From: Cerioporus squamosus
Lineage: Eukaryota; Basidiomycota; Agaricomycetes; Polyporales; Polyporaceae
Reading direction: 5' to 3'
DNA length: 18,936 nucleotides
Assembly (NCBI GenBank): GCA_022592435.1
Contig: JABYQS010000540.1
Location: 1 to 18,936, forward strand
A program made the position numbers and the translations under genes. Within the stretch, counting starts at the first letter, position 1. Every line of letters begins with the position of its first letter. Of the stretch, positions 11,105 through 18,936 are shown piece by piece. The notes below the pieces were generated by a model. That model had not been told where the DNA came from. It worked only from the letters and a program-made list of their open reading frames with translations, and made no database searches.

Positions 11105-11355
11105 AGGACGAGGCGGCGTGCCGGACGGTCGCTGGACACGCAGGGCGGTGGTGGACGAGCAGAGAGCGTACATGGCGGGCGGACGAGCGGGCGAGGTGCG
11201 AGAAGCGAGGCCGGGTATGACGGAAGATGACAGTGCCTTGGTTCGCGGTGGATCTGATCTCGCGCGCCGATCTCGTCTGAGCAGAATCTGAGCTGGTGCA
11301 GACGCAGGGGCGCAGGCAGCCTCTTGTTTTCCGTCCGGGCGAGCGACGCGTACAG

Positions 11356-11361
11356 TATAAA
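11356..11361 (+). promoter_or_regulatory. TATA box of the MFS transporter gene
   Basis: TATAAA sits in the context ACAGTATAAAGG, about 240 bp upstream of the likely start codon at 11598. A transcription start about 30 bp downstream, near 11385-11395, would give a leader of about 200 nt before removal of any leader intron. Confidence 0.55.
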
Positions 11362-11438
11362 GGCCAGATATACTCGCCCTGCTCCCCGCGTTCCCAGCCC
11401 GTGACTGCTCCCGCCGACTCGGTTCTCGCGCATCCCAG

Positions 11439-11521
11439 GTAGGCCTGCGCGACCTCTCTGCTTCTCCTGTCTATACTTAATGCGTCCCCGGTTCTCCCGG
11501 GCTATGCTCCCTCCACTTCAG
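11439..11521 (+). other. Candidate intron in the 5' leader of the MFS gene
   Basis: A CAG|GTAGGC donor at 11439 and a CCACTTCAG acceptor at 11521 bound 83 nt, a typical size here. Removing it would delete both upstream ATGs (11480 and 11504), leaving the ATG at 11598 (context GCCGCCATGT) as the first start codon. This is inferred from signals only. Confidence 0.35.
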
Positions 11522-11597
11522 ATTTTCGGGAGGAGCTGTAACCCACTGCTATATCGCCTGCCACGCTCCGTCCCTCCCTCCCGCCCCTTCCGCCGCC

Positions 11598-14500
11598 ATG
11601 TCCCCGTCCACCCGCGAGACCGACGAGACGCGCCCCTCCTCGGGAACGACCGCTCAGACGCCGCCTCCTACCGATCCGCCGCCTCCAGCGAGACCCAGCG
11701 CTCACACTCCTCCGAACCACCAGCTCCCAACCACGTCTCTCGTACAGACCTCGCGTGGGTCCTCGCTGGCCTCTGGAGCGCGGTCTTCCTCGGGGCCCTG
11801 GATGGTGCGCTCGCTTCTCGCTTGTTACCCCGACGGCCGCTGACGTCGGCCGGCTGATGCGACAGGGACTATCGTGGCCACGCTGCTATCACCCATCGGC
11901 AGCTACTTCAACGAGTCCAATCGGTCCTCCTATATCGGCACTTCTTATTTGCTATCTGTATGTTGTTTCACCCCGCTCTATGGTGCGTGCCCTCGTTCTC
12001 TTGCGCAACTCGGTCGTCTCACGGAACCCCGTTGCAGGACGACTGTCCGACATCCTGGGGCGCAGAGGCGCGATGCTTCTTGCGCTCTCCTTCTTCGGTA
12101 TGCCGTCTTCGCTCGGCAGTCACATCACACGCCTAATTCCGTGCTACCACAGGCTCGGGCACCCTCCTCTGCGGGCTTGCGCCCTCCATGGACGCACTCA
12201 TCGCCGCGAGAGCACTCGCTGGCATGGGAGGCGGAGGGTGAGTGGCCTGCTCTCTCAAGCCCTCTGGCACGGAATCAGAATTCTAATCGATTCCGCTCAC
12301 TCTACGGCGTATGTAACAGAGTTATGACAGGTGAGATGCCCGCAGGCAGCTGTGACGTCATGCGACCGACACTCATCCGACCCTCCCAGTCTCCAGTGTC
12401 GCTGTAACGGATCTAATTCCCCTGTAAGTCCTATATCCCGACCTCGTCGGATATGCGTGTTGACGTTGCCTGCGCCCGCTAGCCGTCAGCGCGGATTGTA
12501 CCAAGGAATGACTAATATGTGCGGTCTCTTCGTGCGCGAGGTACATGTCAGGGCCGTGCTCACTCGTGTCAACGCAGATTGTTCGGCCTGGGAGCCGGAC
12601 TCGGTGGTCCCCTCGGTGGTTGGATGAACGACGCCCTCGGATGGTAAGCCACACTCCTCCTTTCTCTCACCGGCACGCTTCCTGAGCTCTATGTGCTGTT
12701 CTGATTGCGCCAACTGCCAACTTTTCAATCTCAGGCGATCCGCATTCCTCCTCCAGGTGAGCCGCCCCCTCACATCTCCAGCGCCCACGGAACTAAACCC
12801 GACCTACGATCACCTCGTATCGATCTCACTCAAACTCAATCGTACCGACACCTGACGCACGTTTCCCTCGACGAACGCTCACGTTACGATGGCATTGCGC
12901 GACTCGCACCACATAGATGCCTATCCTGGTGTTCTCGTTCATTCTCGTTGCCCTGAAGGTCTCGATCAAGCTTCCAGACGAGGTGGAGAGCCAGCCCCTT
13001 CATGCGAAATTGCGTCGTATCGATGGCTTCGGTTCGTTCACACTCGTCGGCACGGTCGGCTGCCTGCTTCTCGGCCTGTCCCTCAAGTCGACCGAGGAGC
13101 TACCCTGGACTCACCCCGTGGTATGGGGACTGCTGCTTGCGAGCGTCGTGTTCTCTGTGCTGTTTATCTGGGTCGAGACCCGCTTCGCCCCATACCCGGT
13201 TATGCCGATGCGCTTGATTAAGCAGCGGACGCCCTTGTTCGTCTCGCTGTCGAACTTTTTCGGGAGCGTTGCTGCATTTTCCATGGTACGTTCTGTTCTC
13301 TGCCGCTCGTACCGCGCCGGTCTGACTTGTGCATTCTAGATCTATAACGTACCATTAGTGAGTACATGCTGCACACGCGTATGTTTGCTTGGCATAACCG
13401 CGGACATCGCAGTATTTCTCGGCTGTTAGATTAAACTCCTCGACAGACGCAGGTAAGTCGGGTCTACCGCGTTCGCCCTGGACGTTCTCTGACTTGACAT
13501 CTGTCCAGGACTTCATCTGCTCCCCCACTCTGTACGTATACAGGCCAGCGGTCTCCGTATGTGGCCGCGGCGTTGACTTCATGCACTGTGTACAGGTCGC
13601 TATCTCCACCGGAAGTGTGTTTGCCGGATGGTGAGTATAGCAGATAGACGTCCATGCCGTTCTGACCGCAGCCGTCCCATCTCCTATGCCACACAACCCT
13701 GACATGCCTTCTTTTAGGGTCATGCGCCGGACCGGAAGGCTCTACAACCTGACTCTCTTCTCGTGTCTCCTGACAGTCCTCGCGGCGACGTTGGTTGCGT
13801 GCTGGAACGAGTCCTCCTCGGCACTCCATCTATGGCTCGACGTCGTCCCACAAGGGTTCGGTATGGCGAGCGTCATCACCACCACACTCATCGTGCGTCT
13901 TCTCCCACACGTCTAAATGCTCCAAATCCCGAGCCCTCTGTCGGAGCCGTCTAACACGCATTCCTGCCAGGCGATGATCGCGAGCGTCACCCGCGAAGAC
14001 TTAGCCGTCGCCACGGGCAGTACGTCGCCTTCAGCCTTCCTCGTCCGCGCTTCTGCCGTGCTCACCCCGACCCTTCTCTCCGCGCAGTCACCTATCTCTT
14101 CCGGACCACCGGGCAGGTCATTGGTGTCAGTCTGAGCGGCGCGCTTCTGCAGACCGTCCTGACGGCGAAGCTCCGCGAGCGGATACACGGCCCTAACGCG
14201 GTCTCGGTGCGTCACCTCATCTGCCCCATGCATGGTCCTGTCCAGCGAACTGACCACCCTCCATGCGTGCGTGTCGTAAACGCAGATAATCGAAGACATT
14301 CGGTGAGTCTTCCGACGCTTCATCTCCGTAGCCGGAGTGTCAGGAGCTGACAGCTCGCGCAGGCATTCCACGACCATCATCCCGACGCTCTCGCCAGAGC
14401 TGCGCAAAGCAGCGGTGGACTCGTACGCAGACGCGCTGCACGTCGTGTTCATCTGCCAGGCGGCCGTGAACTTCATGTGCTTCCTCTGCTGCCTGCCAAT

Positions 14501-14769
14501 CCAGGAGAACCCATTACCGTGCGTCTACTTCCGTGTGTCCGGGGCGCGTGCGCGAAGCTGACGATTAGCCTTCTTTTTCGTCCGTTCTCTTCCCCTCCCC
14601 TCCCGCAATTTACGTTCTGCGCTCTTCGTCTCCGATGGCGGATGCACCGATGCACCGACGCTTTGGCTCGTGGGCCCTGGACATTCGCAGTGGCACACAC
14701 GAAGAGCAAGAAGAGGCGTACAGGAAGCGGCGGGACACGATCAGTCGGACTGATTCGGAGAGCTCGTGA
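11598..14769 (+). CDS. MFS transporter, DHA2 drug:H+ antiporter / Fnx-Vba type, 20 exons, about 572 aa
   Basis: This is a membrane transporter expected to exchange protons for drugs or to move basic amino acids into the vacuole. Exons: 11598-11804, 11866-11982, 12038-12097, 12153-12237, 12320-12330, 12390-12423, 12483-12518, 12578-12643, 12735-12756, 12917-13285, 13340-13357, 13413-13452, 13509-13531, 13596-13630, 13718-13892, 13971-14019, 14088-14206, 14286-14302, 14363-14518, 14691-14769. All 19 introns are GT..AG and the frame is continuous from exon 2 to the stop. Family marks: LDGTIVATLLSPIG in helix 1 (about residue 68; motif D1 of 14-helix transporters), GRLSDILGRR (motif A, about 109-118), GMGGGGVMTVSSV (about 151-163), GLGAGLGGPLGGW (motif C, about 187-199) and LFRTTGQVIGVSLSGALLQ near 453. 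The length suits 14 helices. Exon 1 starts in one frame (MSPSTRETDE) but the conserved part (APLLGNDRSD and onward to helix 1) is one base out, implying a missing base near 11630. An upstream ATG at 11480 would give an open exon 1, but with an atypical N-terminus. The C-terminal tail is charged (THEEQEEAYRKRRD). The substrate is unknown. Confidence 0.94.
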
Positions 14770-15196
14770 TTTTGTGCTGTTGTCGCATGGGCATGTATTG
14801 CCACGATGTATACCACGACCCAAAATACCTCCTGTTGTAACATAGTTAGACGAACATGCTGGCTTTGGTTGGCTGGCCGGACATGTCCTTTACGCGCAAG
14901 GCGGTGATTCGTTGTGTGACATGGGCAGTTCCGAATGCGAGGACGTTTGAAGGAGTGCGTCGGGTGCTGCGGCATAAATCCGGAGAGCATGTATTCGGAA
15001 TGCCCCAGTAGAGCGGCCCATTCTTCGCAAGAGGATCAGCGACGTGTCTTGTGCTTGCCTGTCACGGGGAAACGGGGCGTCCTGCTCACGGCAGTCTCCC
15101 TCCAGTCCTGTCAGATGTTCTACACATACCGAACACTCAGGACCTTCCTATGCCAGCGAACTGCAAGGCAACCAGAACGCAAAATTATGAGCAAAA
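14770..15196. other. Convergent intergenic region, 3' ends of the MFS gene and the small membrane protein gene
   Basis: No gene is seen. It should hold the 3' untranslated parts and poly(A) sites of two converging genes. A 12-bp unit GCAAAATTATGA occurs twice in tandem at about 15180-15203, overlapping the stop codon of the minus-strand gene. Its complement is AT-rich and might help 3'-end formation, but no classical AATAAA is visible. Confidence 0.4.
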
Positions 15197-15502
15197 TTAT
15201 GATTGCACATTCGACGACGGGGGTGCCCTCGGCAAAGGCCTCGTCTCCTCTATCCACCTCCTCGGCTTCTTCTCGACAACGGTGACGCCCCTCCGCCCGT
15301 TCGCGCCCATGTCCATGTCAGCGGCGGCCTCCGGGGACCCGTCAAGGTAGCGGCCGCGCGTGGGGCGCGCAGGGCACGGCAGGATGGCGGACGCAGAGAC
15401 GGTGACGACGGACGCGAGGAACGTGAGGCCGAAGAGGGAGGAGATGAACGTCCGGCGTTGGCGGTGGTTCAGGTTGAGTGCGCGTGCGACCGAGGACGAC
15501 AT
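15197..15502 (-). CDS. Hypothetical single-span membrane protein, 101 aa
   Basis: This is an intronless ORF starting at the ATG complementary to 15500-15502. The N-terminus is basic (NLNHRQRRTF, about residues 10-19) and is followed by one hydrophobic span (ISSLFGLTFLASVVTVSASA, about 20-39), then ILPCP and a polar tail with a basic-aromatic cluster (EKKPRRWIEE, about 77-86). The layout, a short basic N-terminus plus one helix, is common for small mitochondrial inner-membrane or assembly proteins, but no family is identified. It is divergent from the mitochondrial ribosomal gene at 15935 across 432 bp, which gives mild support for a mitochondrial role. Its frame is open, with codon use like the neighbouring genes. 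The last 15 or so residues are low-complexity, so the exact C-terminus is less certain. Confidence 0.65.
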   Translation of the reverse strand: MSSSVARALNLNHRQRRTFISSLFGLTFLASVVTVSASAILPCPARPTRGRYLDGSPEAAADMDMGANGRRGVTVVEKKPRRWIEETRPLPRAPPSSNVQS

Positions 15503-15934
15503 GGTGTGGTGAGCGGGGGTGGGTGTGTCTCTGTGTCACTGTCTGGTCTCTGAGTCTCTGGTTGTGTCCTGCACGGCAGAGGGAGCCTCTACGTCAGTGA
15601 CTGCTCCAGCTTCGAAGAACGAGCTGGACGGCAACGTACGTTCAATCTCCCATGTCCTCTGCTGTGAAGATGGCGATAGTTGGTGTCGACGCCGTAAGGC
15701 GCGAGCGATGTGTACGAGAGCAATGAACGCTAGAGAGGAGAAGGCCGAGGTCAAGCTGGACGTCAGACTTCAGTCCTGCGTCTGGATTCGGAACGACGCT
15801 GATTGGCCAGAACAAATCCTCGCGCAGACGCCCACTACGACTACCGGCGCTCGCCGCCTCGTCCGTCCCGTCACCTCCGCCTCCGCCTCCCAGTCCTCGT
15901 GTTCTCACTCTCGCTGCGGAAGAGGCTTGCGAAC
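15503..15934. promoter_or_regulatory. Shared divergent promoter region
   Basis: This 432-bp region separates two outward-facing genes. An inverted CCAAT box (GATTGGCC; ATTGG at 15802-15806) lies about 130 bp upstream of the uS14m start and about 300 bp from the other start. A CCTCCGCCTCCGCCTCC-like pyrimidine run is at about 15876-15892. The open stretch upstream of and in frame with uS14m has no ATG before 15935, so it is leader or promoter. The minus-strand ORF at 15536-15754 has no recognisable features and probably reflects composition. Confidence 0.5.
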
Positions 15935-16305
15935 ATGCCAAACGCACGGGTCTTGCGCGACATCAAGGCGCGCCACGGCGTGAACGCGAACGAGATCCTC
16001 CGCCGTGCATACCTCTACGTCGCGCGCAACCAGACCCTCCCGCCGCAGGTCCGCTTCCAGGCGCAGCTCCAGCTCAACACCTTCGGACGGTACACCCGGC
16101 CATCGACCGTCCAGAACCGGTGTACGGAGACTGGCAGGGGTCGGGGTATTATTAGCGAGTTCGGGCTCTGCAGGGTGCGTTCATACTTGTTCATGACCAT
16201 GCTATGGCAACGCGTGTTGACCATATACGTGGTCCTCAACAGTACCAGTTCCGATTAAAGGCGTTGGCGAAGGAGCTGCCTGGCGTTAAGAAGGCCTCCT
16301 GGTAG
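15935..16305 (+). CDS. Mitochondrial small-subunit ribosomal protein uS14m (MRP2), 100 aa
   Basis: This is a component of the mitochondrial 30S-like subunit head, binding 16S-like rRNA near the decoding and A-site region. Exons are 15935-16174 (80 codons) and 16243-16305 (20 codons plus stop), with a 68-nt GTGCGT..ACAG intron. The protein begins MPNARVLRDIKARHG and ends PGVKKASW, closely parallel to yeast Mrp2 (NARILRD at the start, PGVKKGIW at the end). The S14 signature is seen as RCTETGRGRG, then FGLCRYQFR: Cys-x12-F-x-L-C-R-x3-R. The zinc-ribbon CxxC pairs of some bacterial S14 forms are absent, as in Mrp2. The length matches the family (yeast 115 aa). The start is the first in-frame ATG. 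There is no cleavable presequence, which is normal for this family. Confidence 0.95.
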
Positions 16306-16736
16306 AGCGTTGTTCTCATCTGCTCGACTGATCTGTATACTGTGAGTCTTTCGTTCCCCTCCTTGTACACTCTCTTACTCACGTGTCGACAGACATGCTG
16401 CTCCTGTCCCTAATTCACCAGCACTGCATCCAAAACCTCTCATGAAATAGGGTGTGCATAAGGAAGACCATAGACACCATAGACGCTATGTACAACGAGG
16501 TAACCAGTACTACCGAGAACCCAAACACGGAAAGCTACGAAAACTACGAAGAACGAGAGAACCAGCGCAATAGGACGGCCTTCCACCCCGTTGCACGGTG
16601 TACGAGCGTGCGTGCGATAGCGGAGTCCGTCGGTATCTATATAATACAATATGCATCCCTGTCGAGGACGAAGAGCATCGAGTCCGGTCCATCTCTAAGC
16701 CAGGGGCTGTGTGTGATATGTTAGTACTTGCTAGCG
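16306..16736. other. Convergent intergenic region between uS14m and the bZIP gene
   Basis: No coding gene is supported. The plus strand after 16400 is A-rich (AAAGCTACGAAAACTACGAA-like, about 16529-16550) and should include the poly(A) region of uS14m and, in the other direction, that of the bZIP gene. ORFs here on both strands lack features. Confidence 0.4.
16342..16392 (+). other. Candidate intron in the 3' untranslated region of uS14m
   Basis: A GTGAGT donor, a CTTACTCAC branch-like motif and a TCGACAG acceptor define 51 nt, beginning 36 nt after the stop codon at 16305. The signals are as good as those of the coding introns. The conserved SW-stop end of the protein argues that this is untranslated. 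Confidence 0.38.
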
Positions 16737-18727
16737 CTACACTTGGTTTGGCTGCTCGGTCGAGTATTCAGAGCCGTGCAACTCAGGGTCGCCGCGTTCT
16801 CTGCGCCATTTGTTCGTGATGTTGAGGGTCGTGGGATCGACGAGGAATCTGACAGTCGCGATGAGACGGCGGTGCATGTCAAGCAAGGGAACGGACGCAC
16901 TTGTAGCGCTGCAGCCATGACTCGGAAATTTCCCAGTTGTTGTGCGCCAGGACGTCGTCGCCGTGGATCGTCACCGCGTGTCGGTAGTCGTGCAGACAGT
17001 CGACAAGATTAAACCGCTCTACGATGACAGTCGTGAGCGACGTCCGTCAAAGGAGGTGTCTGGCACCGTGACGCGGGATTAGGATTTTATGGGCGACCAA
17101 TGGACTTACCTCGGAGCAAGATCATACGATCGCGAAGCTCAGGATGCAACACGCCGTCAATCACACTCTCTGCGACCACACACCGGGGTCAATAAGGGAT
17201 TTGCGCGTTAGGCTTCTAACGCGGCTCCTACCGTGTGGAATCGTTCTAAGATGCGAGCCGTAAGCTCAGATAGTGAACACAAGGCATCAAACGATCACAT
17301 ACCGCTGTACCAGTGTCGGACGCAGCGACGATGGTAGACAGTAGTTATTATTGCGCTTCCAGTTGTCAAGGTGGTAGCTGTCAGAAACGCCGTCGTACGA
17401 TCAGCGAGCATATACTCCGATATCTACCGGACGCACGTACTGGATAAGCTTGTATGCGTCATCTTCTTCGGGTCTATCTCTTCCTCGTCTTGCTGCTGCT
17501 GCGTCGACTGCGAGTTCGCCTGTGTTCTGGAAGACCCGGACATGGGCGCCATGCTGCTGTTGACCATGGTCATAGACGACATGGGATCTCCGGTCATGGA
17601 CATGCCCCCGCCGTACGGCGACTGGAAGGACATCGACATGCTGCTCGATGAGGGACCATACGGACCAGACTGGTTGTTGACCGGCGGGGACGAAGGCGGG
17701 ACAAACATGGGAGACGCTGACGACGGACCGCGGCCATAGTCCGATAGTAGACTGCCATCGTGGGGCCGACCAGGTGGGTACAGTCCATTCGGACCCATAG
17801 ACGATACGGCCGGGTTGAGTGGGACGAGAAGCGGGAAGTTGTCATTCGAACGAGAGGAGTCGCCGTTCGTCTCCGTCCGGGCTCGTTTGGGCCGCAGGCC
17901 ATAGGGATCGCTGTCGTCTGCAGGCCGCTTCTGCTTCCCGACCCCGATGGACCCGAGGGGCCGGGGACAGACTCGGACTTGTCGCGCTTATGGCGTTGGT
18001 AGCTCTCCCAGGCAGTATCGGTCTCCGTCTTGTTGATGAGGTCGTTAAACTCGCTAAGCTCCCAGCCGACTTTGTTGACGATACCTCCTGCACCCTCGCC
18101 GATGAACGAGCTGAGGCTCTTGAGGAGACCACGAAGAACCTGGTTTCGGGCCATGAGGTCTCGGGTGACGACCATTAATGTCGGGAGCTTGCGATAGGAC
18201 AGGACGTGTGGCTCATACCTTTCAGCACCTTCCTCAACTGTGACAACGCCTCATCCTTGCCCCCCGAGAGTATCTCGACGCTGGCCTCTAGATCGCGTAT
18301 CTGAACCGAAAGTGAGACATGAACAGTCAGCACGATGATTTCACGACGCCCCTGGCGTCATACGCGACCGAGGGTATGATGTACCACTCACGCGTTGCTG
18401 TTTACGCAGACGAAACTCCCTCTGCGCAATACGGTTTTGATCGCGGCGCGCTGCCTGCGAGCTGTGGATTGACGGAAACACACGCGGACCGTGAGCTTGT
18501 GTCAGCACGCTGAGCAGAGACGGTCCATACTTGGGATTTTTCTTTCGACCAGGTTTTCCGGCAGCGGGAGCCTGAGGTACCGCGTTCGTTGTCGATGGGA
18601 GATGCAGCCTCTGAGCTCTGTGTTCACGTACGGGGCTGATGTTTCAGGCTGGCTGTATGCACGCCGCTGAGTCTCTCACACGCACCTCGATGTCCTGAGA
18701 CACGCTGCGCTCTCTCTCGTTTGGCAT
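16737..18727 (-). CDS. Yap/Pap1-like bZIP transcription factor with DUF3425-like C-terminal domain, 10 exons, about 458 aa
   Basis: This is a nuclear DNA-binding regulator. Exons in transcription order: 18727-18686, 18610-18531, 18461-18392, 18300-18219, 18159-17437, 17377-17303, 17245-17232, 17169-17110, 17018-16901, 16848-16737; introns are 52-91 nt and GT..AG. The basic region is RRDQNRIAQREFRLRKQQR (about residues 46-64): N-x2-A-Q-x2-F-R is the fungal Yap-type signature, and bZIP N-x7-R is present. It is followed by a zipper-like stretch (RDLEASVEIL onward, to about 104). After that comes GEGAGGIVNKVGWELSEFND, then a Ser/Pro/Gly/Met/Gln-rich middle (about 140-325) containing LRPKRAR, a possible nuclear localisation signal. 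The C-terminus (about 334-445) has YHLDNWKRNNNYCLPSSLRP, HESVIDGVLHPELRDRM and HGDDVLAHNNWEISESWL, as in DUF3425-containing fungal bZIP proteins. Exon 5 needs one extra base: the frame changes at the CCC run 17937-17939. Exon 2 has two possible acceptors, and only the one giving 18610 keeps the frame. Cys-rich Yap1 redox domains are not seen, so an oxidant-sensing role is not implied. Confidence 0.93.
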
Positions 18728-18936
18728 TGGGCGGGCGTGTTCTACGTGAAAGGCGTGACAAATGCGTGCGGGTGTACGGCGAGGGGGCGGGACGGGGCGG
18801 GGCAATGGTGGAGGGCGTCGAAGCTGTTCGCTTTCTAAGGCCTGCCGCCGACGCGCACCGGCTCGGCGTCGTCTGCCGATTCTCCGTGTAGGCGCGCTGC
18901 CCACGTGCTCCCCGCCGACGTCAATGTGTACCGAGC
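18728..18936 (-). promoter_or_regulatory. Promoter region of the bZIP gene
   Basis: No TATA box is seen. On the plus strand, four G runs within 20 nt (18783-18802; pattern G5-C-G3-AC-G4-C-G4) form GC-box and G-quadruplex-like sequence about 60-75 bp upstream of the start codon. An E-box CACGTG is at 18902-18907, and a CRE-like half site (TTGACGTC on the minus strand) is at about 18916-18923. bZIP factors bind ACGT-core sites, so autoregulation is conceivable but untested. Confidence 0.45.

Noticed and set aside
10783..11433. 216-codon minus-strand ORF
   Set aside because: It is the complement of the purine- and G-rich region upstream of the transporter gene. The predicted Pro/Arg/Ser-rich product reflects composition, and it overlaps the TATA region.
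13913..14476. 187-codon minus-strand ORF
   Set aside because: It lies antisense across several confirmed exons and introns of the transporter gene.
15803..15934. In-frame upstream extension of uS14m
   Set aside because: It contains no ATG, and the conserved protein begins at MPNARVLRD, matching the start of the yeast homolog core.
17371..17739. 122-codon plus-strand ORF, Asp/Met/Leu-rich
   Set aside because: It is the antisense shadow of the Ser/Pro/Met-rich part of bZIP exon 5.

Overview
The window looks like genomic DNA of a filamentous basidiomycete, most likely an Agaricomycete such as a wood-decay polypore. The evidence is GC-rich sequence, genes broken by many very short introns (mostly 51-91 nt, GT..AG), tiny exons, and proteins that fit fungal families: a DHA2-type MFS transporter, a mitochondrial uS14 ribosomal protein and a Yap-like bZIP factor with a DUF3425-like C-terminus. 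No bacterial operon features, rRNA, tRNA or CRISPR were found.

Layout. Positions 92-554 are a short non-autonomous hAT-type DNA transposon with TAGTGTTGC termini and a perfect 8-bp target duplication. From about 563 to 11000 there is no gene I can support firmly. This stretch holds a few weak ORFs, including a possible small frameshifted ORF at 683-924 (-) and a proline-rich ORF at 2710-3342 (+), and otherwise looks like featureless unique DNA. The gene-dense part starts at a G-run-rich upstream region (about 11071-11104) and a TATA box (11356).

Genes. (1) 11598-14769 (+): 20-exon MFS transporter of the DHA2/Fnx-Vba type, about 572 aa, with one apparent missing base near 11630. (2) 15197-15502 (-): intronless 101-aa single-span membrane protein of unknown function. 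(3) 15935-16305 (+): two-exon uS14m (MRP2) mitochondrial ribosomal protein, divergent from gene 2 across a 432-bp shared promoter region. (4) 16737-18727 (-): ten-exon bZIP transcription factor, about 458 aa, with one apparent missing base in the CCC run at 17937-17939. Genes 1 and 2 converge, and genes 3 and 4 converge.

Working together. A Yap/Pap1-like bZIP regulator sits about 2 kb from a DHA2 exporter-type transporter. In fungi, factors of this type often control such transporters, but a link here is inference only. The shared promoter of the uS14m gene and the small membrane protein suggests the latter may also be mitochondrial. The single-base breaks inside otherwise well-conserved reading frames point more to uncorrected assembly indels than to gene death. 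I did not find convincing evidence of a new biological system; the best leads are the hAT element, the micro-exon structures and the frame breaks.
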